A DNA stretch of 64,000 nt from Lepraria neglecta (taxonomy: Eukaryota; Ascomycota; Lecanoromycetes; Lecanorales; Stereocaulaceae). A program made the position numbers and the translations under genes. Under the pieces are notes generated by a model, which saw nothing but the letters and a program-made list of their open reading frames with translations, was not told the DNA's origin and searched no databases. The stretch lies in the NCBI GenBank assembly GCA_033220425.1, contig CM065651.1, positions 4,526,001-4,590,000 of the forward strand. Reading direction: 5' to 3'. Positions 58,637-64,000 of the stretch are shown in pieces; positions within the stretch are counted from its first letter, which is position 1; the number at the start of each line of letters is the position of its first letter.

Positions 58637-61115
58637 ATGCGCTCAGCAACGCACAAGTTCCGCGGAATCACGACTGTCGTTCCGCTCGATAAAGACGACA
58701 TGTCATCAACCGAGACCTTAATTCGAGAAGACTCAATCACTCTTCCTCCACAAATCGCCACGCGGGAAGGATCAGGATCTCCACAACGGCAGGATTACGG
58801 GCTGGAGTCACGCAGGATACCAAGATACGATGGCAATAGCCATAGGCGACTTGTACTGAAGCGATGGGACAAGTTTCTGGACATAATCAGTGGAAGGGAG
58901 ACAGATTTGGCTATTGATGGAGAGTCACTGGACTTGGCTGTCATTGTTGCTGTTGCAAGGTATGCTCCACAAACTTCTTGTTACGTTCACATCAGTATTC
59001 TCACCAGTCAAGCCATGCAATTAAAAGCTGATGTTCAAAATGCAGATATGGAGCAAGCGTCAAAACCGGAGAAAGCGTATTGGAGAGCATGCACAAAAGC
59101 TCAGAGTTTCTAAGAACCTCCCTCGAGAACGGCCATACTATATACGGTCAGTCATTCCCTCCACTGAAGGAACTCAGAAACTGAGGATTATGACAGGCGT
59201 CAATACCGGCTTCGGAGGCAGCGCGAATACCCATACCAACAATGTCGATAAGCTTCAGCGGAATCTGATCAGCTTCTTGAATTGTGGCGTCCTCAATCCA
59301 CCAAACACTAATAATCCCGCAGGCAGGCAGAGCGCAAAACCAGGACATGAGGAAACAAGATTCGTAACAGCGTTGCCCAATGAAGATCCAGTGGCATCAT
59401 CCACGATGCCAGAGTCATGGGTGAGGAGTACACTGCTGATACGATGCAACTCGCTCGCAAGCGGGAACTCAGGCGTCCGCTCAGCGCTGGTCGATGGCCT
59501 GGTGCACATGTTACAGAACAACGTAACACCCGTAATACCTCTTCGCGGCAGCATCTCCGCATCCGGAGACCTAATACCTCTTTCATACATTGCAGGGGCG
59601 TTACAAGGCAGTCCTAGTGTCCAAGTCTGGATAACAGACGGACGAAAAGGCCGGCAGCAGCTCAGCGCAGACGTCGCGCTCGCCAAGCACTCGCAAGCTC
59701 CTCTCCGCTTCGGTCCCAAGGAAGGACTAGCCATCGTTAACGGGACGGCCGTATCTGCTGGTGTAGGATCCTTAGCACTCCACGATGCGCATGGTCTCAT
59801 TATCCTATCTCAAGTCCTCACAGCCATGGGTGTAGAAGCACTAGGCGGATCCGCAGAGAGTTTTCACCCTTTCTTCTCAAATTGTCGTCCCCATCCCGGC
59901 CAAGACGAAATAGCAGAAAACGTCCTCGCCTTCCTCTCCGGCTCCAAGTTAATCTCCTCCGATAATGAACATGACTGCGAAAACGGCGATTCCCTCCGCC
60001 AAGATCGCTACTCCATCCGCACAGCACCACAATGGCTAGGCCCTCAGATCGAAAACCTAATGTTAGCAGACCAACAACTCAGTATCGAAGTAAACTCCAC
60101 GACCGATAATCCCATCATCGACACCCACAACGAAAAGATCCTCCACGGCGGCAACTTCCAAGCCATGTCCGTAACGTCCGCAACAGAGAAAATCCGATCC
60201 TCCCTTCAAGTAATCGGCCGCATGCTCTTTGCACAATGTACCGAACTCATTAACCCAGCGCTCAATAACGGACTACCGCCTAACCTAACTGCTGATGAGC
60301 CGAGCCAGAATTTCCTGCTTAAGGGGATCGATATTAGTATTGCTTCTCTACAAGCGGAATTGGGGTTTCTGGCTGGGAGTGTAGAGCCGCATGTGCAGAA
60401 TGCGGAGATGGGGAACCAGTCACTCAACTCTTTGGCACTCTTGTCAGCTCGGTACACGCACACAGCACTCAGTGTTTTATCCCAACTATCCGCTGCGTAC
60501 CTTTTGACGCTTTGCCAGGCGCTGGATCTGAAGGTGCTGTGTATTCGCTTCCTGGATGCCCTCGAGCCGGGATTCGAAGCTGCTACCGAGGAGTGTTTTG
60601 GTTCTTGTCTGATAGATCTCGATCATCTGTACCAAAAGCTGTGGGTCCAATTCAAGCGCGAATTGCGAAAAACAACGGTGATGGACTCCTCGGAGCGATT
60701 CTCTCATATCATGCACTCATTACAGCCCATCATCATCACCCACGCCTCCTCCAACTCAAAGCCCGATTCGAGCTTGGCATTACAGGCTATACAGCAATGG
60801 ACCAACCGGCTCTCCCTTCTCTCTCTGCAAACCTACCACTCCACCCGCAAAACCTACGCCGCAAGCCCTGATGCAACCAAATATCTAGGCCCAGCTTCAA
60901 AGCGGATGTACCGATATGTGCGTGGGACCCTTGGAGTGGGGTTTCAGATCTCGGTGGAGGACGGCGTTAACAACAAATGTACAGGTGGTGTTGATGGGTA
61001 TAATGTGACTATTGGTGCTCAGGTCAGTAAGATCAATGCGTCGGTTCAGAATGGGGCGCTTTTTGTGCCTGTTATGGAGTGTTTGAGGGAGGTTGACAGT
61101 TTGGGTGAGAAGTGA
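58637..61115 (+). CDS. Phenylalanine/aromatic amino acid ammonia-lyase
   Basis: Deaminates an aromatic amino acid, normally L-Phe to trans-cinnamate, using the autocatalytic MIO group. Three exons, 58637–58959, 59046–59146 and 59197–61115, give 780 codons in frame (Met at 58700 would give 759). The introns are 86 and 50 nt. Landmarks: catalytic Tyr block TIYGVNTGFGGSANTH, rebuilt across intron 2; MIO triad in GSISASGDLIPLSYIAGALQ (Ala-Ser-Gly); STTDNPIIDTHNEKILHGGN; GSVEPHVQNAEMGNQSLNSL; then the fungal C-terminal domain ending VMECLREVDSLGEK. Length and motif order fit fungal PAL. The residue choice for Phe versus Tyr cannot be settled by eye. It could supply cinnamate for catabolism or a secondary product. 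Confidence 0.92.
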
Positions 61116-61651
61116 AGGATGAAGTGGTTGATATTCGTTGATGGAAGTGTAAGGCGATTGTGGTGTTTGGAGAACATAAAAGAGGAGGCCACTTCGTTCG
61201 GTTGCTAGCGTAATGACTTATGATATCCCTGAGTGGCGAAGTAGGTGTTCTTGAGCCGCGATACGGAATGACTGGGCGTTACTAGTAGACTGGGTGGCTT
61301 CATGTTAGAAGACTGGTACCTTTGTTGTTGATAGAACGTTTCATGATATGCAAGGCATCCAATAATGATTCCTCTTCAAGTTCTGCCTCTCATGCAGCTC
61401 TAGTAGAATATCGATCAGATAACGTGTACAACGAGGCGTGAAGAGACCATCAAGCCAGCTTTATAGAAGGCGGTAGGCTTGGAAGAGAGATCTAAGTGGT
61501 TAAGCCCGGTGATTGCAGAGGGTTACATAGATTCGAGGATTTAGCGCGCTGTATATTACTCGGATCTAAAGGTCGATTGATTTGGCGGAAGTCACGTCAT
61601 CTCAAGCTCATTGCAGGTAAAGTCTCCTAGCCGGATACAATCTAGTAAATG
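61116..61651. other. Intergenic, nothing recognised
   Basis: 3' flank of the ammonia-lyase, no ORF with a recognised domain. Confidence 0.5.
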
Positions 61652-61813
61652 TTACGTTTTATTGTGGATACAGAATACAACCTGTTCATCGGGCTCACGT
61701 TTGTGGTACTCGTTGAGGCATATACAGCATTTTCTGTCATACTTGGCGAAGTCGTCTGCAGGTATTGCGAGAAGGTTTTCGACGAACTTAGCCACCTGAT
61801 CGGCTTTGGACAT
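61652..61813 (-). pseudogene. Truncated RING-finger protein N-terminus
   Basis: A 53-residue frame starting MSKADQVAKFVENLLAIPAD and including KCCICLNEYHKREPDEQ. It matches the start of the RING protein at 63046–63708 (MASLVDQFIECLLAIPADEL, NCCICLNE). It then ends in unrelated sequence (VVFCIHNKT), so only the first zinc ligands are present and no RING could fold. Confidence 0.6.
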
Positions 61814-62555
61814 GATGAAAGAGGATGGGTGGTTGTGTTGGGAAAGATTGTGTGCAAACATCGTAGCAAGAAGATCTGAAGAAAGTTTTATTGGCCGACA
61901 ATGGCGTGGATAAAAGTCATCAGCAAAATGTATCATTTGAGAGTCCAAGCTATCCCAAGTCATTTGTTGTAGGCTCCTTAGATACTGTTGGGTCGAATAC
62001 ATGACCCAAGGCAAGAGTGGCACGAACTGGGGGGCTGATCTTCTGGGCCTAGCTATCACAAGACCATGGAAGAGTCATCGTGTTCCCACCTCGGCACTCC
62101 GCTTTTCTGAGACTGTGGTACAAGGAATCCCGGGTTTGCGACTGTATATCTACTTTTTTCGAGCCATTTTTTCTCCTTTCATACTCCAAGGATTTCCGAG
62201 GACTAAGCTTGAGCAAAGCGCTAACATTTAGTTCGGCTGAGATCTGTTGAATTCTTTGCGTTTGCAAGATACTGATTGTTTTGACATCCATGTCAAGCTC
62301 TGAAAGTCTCTAAAAAATACGTATTGCCAATTTCCCCTTACGTTCAAACGGTTGAAACAATGGCTCAGGCAGCTGACGAATGCAGGAAACCGCTGGACTA
62401 TTCCATAAAATTGTGGTTTACATCAAAGGCGGTCTGTACCTGATAGAGTTGCGCCTATCAATCCTCCATAGTCAATAGTGCATGGCGACTTGCATGCAAA
62501 CGAGTCCTGAATCATCCTCCAGTTTGTACGCATAGATAGACAATACGATCTTAGA
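61814..62555. other. Intergenic, nothing recognised
   Basis: Short ORFs only, between the two RING-related fragments. Confidence 0.4.
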
Positions 62556-63045
62556 CTATCCGTATCCGATTGGGATCGCTATAATGGCGACGCTCATGCA
62601 ATGACCCACTAACACGCCCTCCATAAGCCAAAACATCATCGTGGAGTGACGTGACAATGGCACCTCGACCTCTATAGTCGATAGGAGGATCCATAAAGCC
62701 AATCGCATCAATGTAGCCGACAAAGTTGGGGGTGCGTGGGTCCAGCCACCACGCCTACTGTAGACAACATTCATATCGATAGTATGAGCACGGCCAGCAT
62801 AGGCGATCTGGCCGTCCCTCATCCATACCTTATGCTGTATGCTCCAAGTTCTGCCATCCGATTTGATCTCTTTCCGGACTCCCCAGTCGCAAGACTTCTG
62901 GAAGGCTCCTGCTTCTTGGAGACCTTGAAACGTCTTTCCCTCTTCTTCGAAGATGCTCATAGATATCTCCGTCCGAAGCTCTAGGTTGGTTGTTACGTCG
63001 CTCAACATCCATTCATGGCTGTGTGAATGCGTCGATATCTTGAAG
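62556..63045 (-). other. Possible downstream exon or C-terminal part of the RING gene
   Basis: An open minus-strand frame here (including NLELRTEISMSIFEEEGKTF, then SDGRTWSIQHKVWMRDGQIA) overlaps the end of the RING frame in another phase. It could be a second coding part after an intron or frameshift, or a separate gene. I recognise no domain. Confidence 0.3.
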
Positions 63046-63708
63046 CTACTCGAATAGAGCCTTATCAGCTTCGCGAGTGAGGACCCTCTGGCTTCTAGGT
63101 ATGTGGGGCAGCAGCTCAGGAAGCTCGTGTCCACCAGAGGCCGCACGCAGAGCAGCATCCAGCTCCTTCATCGAGATATCGTGGTAGAGCTCAAAATCAG
63201 CGAGCGCCCCTCTCCTGCGAATAGACGCCACGCCGCCGAAGCAAGGCTGAGTGGCTTCTATCTCGTCAGTCTCGTCCGAGGTCCTTGGACGCGCTGCCTC
63301 AAAGGTTGCAATCGCTCTGCTTAACACAGCTTCTTCGTCTTCGATGGGTCTGTCAGAGTTACTTTGATCCACCGAGTCCTCGGAAGAGTCGTCATCATGG
63401 AGAATAACTCTGGGAGCCGCAGCCAAGACAAAATCTTCATCATTGACTTCAACTGTTCGCATATGGAATAATACGAAACGACAAAGTGGGCATCGGCCGT
63501 CTTGTTTCAGCCATCGGGCCAGGCAGAGGTTACCAATGACATGTCCGCAAATCTCTCTTGGGAGGGCAGCCGCATACTCGACCAGTCCTTCTGGATTGCG
63601 CTTTTCTTATTCATTGAGACATATGCAGCAGTTTTTTTCATCCTTCGCAAGTTCATCTGCAGGAATCGCGAGTAGGCACTCGATAAACTGGTCTACGAGC
63701 GAGGCCAT
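63046..63708 (-). pseudogene. RING-finger protein with premature stop
   Basis: Open apart from one stop: MASLVDQFIECLLAIPADEL, then NCCICLNE, TAA (63607–63609), then EKRNPEGLVEYAAALPREIC. Together the segments carry the C3HC4-type ligands CCIC, CGHVIGNLC and CPLC, followed by an acidic tail (HDDDSSEDSVDQSNSDRP). RING proteins are usually E3 ubiquitin ligases. The stop lies between the first and second ligand pairs, so the RING is lost unless a downstream start or read-through is used. The paralogue at 61652–61813 has Tyr (TAC) at this place. Confidence 0.65.
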
Positions 63709-64000
63709 GATGCAAAGAGATAATACCTAGTTAGAGAAGGAGCGGGTGTTAATAGAACCGTATGAGAAGTTTGAAGAGGTAAGGCTTCGTTGGTTGACGA
63801 AAACCAAGGTCGAACAATTCAGGGAAATGGGGATTTTTTCTGAAAGCCACAAAGACCAACCATATGTGTCGTTGACTTCTAAAGTCATGTCAAACAATGT
63901 GTTGTTAGCTTCCAGGGTGCTTAATCTAGAGGTAGACCCAGACTCCGTATGTTAGTGCTTTGTATCGGACAATGAAGTTCAATGTTCATTATTACAATAA
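63709..64000. other. Right edge, nothing recognised
   Basis: No recognised domain in either strand up to the end of the window. Confidence 0.4.

Noticed and set aside
1-64000. tRNA or rRNA genes
   Set aside because: I looked for cloverleaf-like and rRNA-like stretches by eye and found none I could support; a tRNAscan-SE run would settle it.

Overview
The window comes from a filamentous ascomycete (Pezizomycotina). Genes carry short GT–AG introns of about 43–113 nt, often with a GCTGAC/CTAAT-type branch site. The proteins are typical of that group: Zn(II)2Cys6 regulators, SAT4-like rhodopsin-fold membrane proteins, a UstYa/DUF3328 oxidase and a fungal phenylalanine ammonia-lyase. Two large AT-rich blocks carry the signature of repeat-induced point mutation (RIP): CpA/TpG is changed to TpA, and CAG codons become TAG. 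I cannot place the genus from the sequence alone.

Layout. 1–8.59 kb: the 5' part of a Zn2Cys6 regulator (minus strand, running off the left edge), a dead secreted glyoxalase-like gene, and about 4 kb with almost no genes. 8.59–27.79 kb: a nested transposon. The outer element is a ~2 kb Tc1/mariner copy with 141–143 bp terminal inverted repeats. Its transposase gene is split by a 17.2 kb element with 19 bp terminal inverted repeats, a TA target duplication, a Plavaka-like (KDZ/CMC-related) transposase and several further decayed ORFs, including an internally duplicated gene block. 27.8–32.9 kb: gene-poor DNA with a truncated Zn2Cys6 regulator and a 291 bp MITE.

32.9–36.1 kb: a UstYa-like gene, a broken GNAT acetyltransferase and a broken, repeat-containing, Kex2-type secreted precursor. 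This resembles the remains of a dikaritin-type (ustiloxin-like) RiPP locus. 37.1–41.1 kb: a small local family of unrecognised proteins, one intact (A), one frameshifted (B, possible relative) and one dead (C). 42.2–43.3 kb: arsH. 43.6–48.2 kb: a RIP-mutated tyrosine-recombinase retrotransposon (DIRS order, Ngaro/PAT type) with complete split direct repeats.

48.6–61.1 kb is the healthy part: two tandem rhodopsin-fold membrane proteins, an alpha/beta hydrolase, a monocarboxylate-type MFS transporter and a phenylalanine ammonia-lyase. All have introns that can be placed exactly in frame. 61.1–64 kb holds two related RING-finger genes, one truncated and one with a premature stop.

Overall the left two thirds look like a repeat-rich accessory compartment where transposons, RIP and gene decay go together. 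The right third looks like ordinary metabolic and transport genes. No RNA gene, CRISPR array or replication origin was found.
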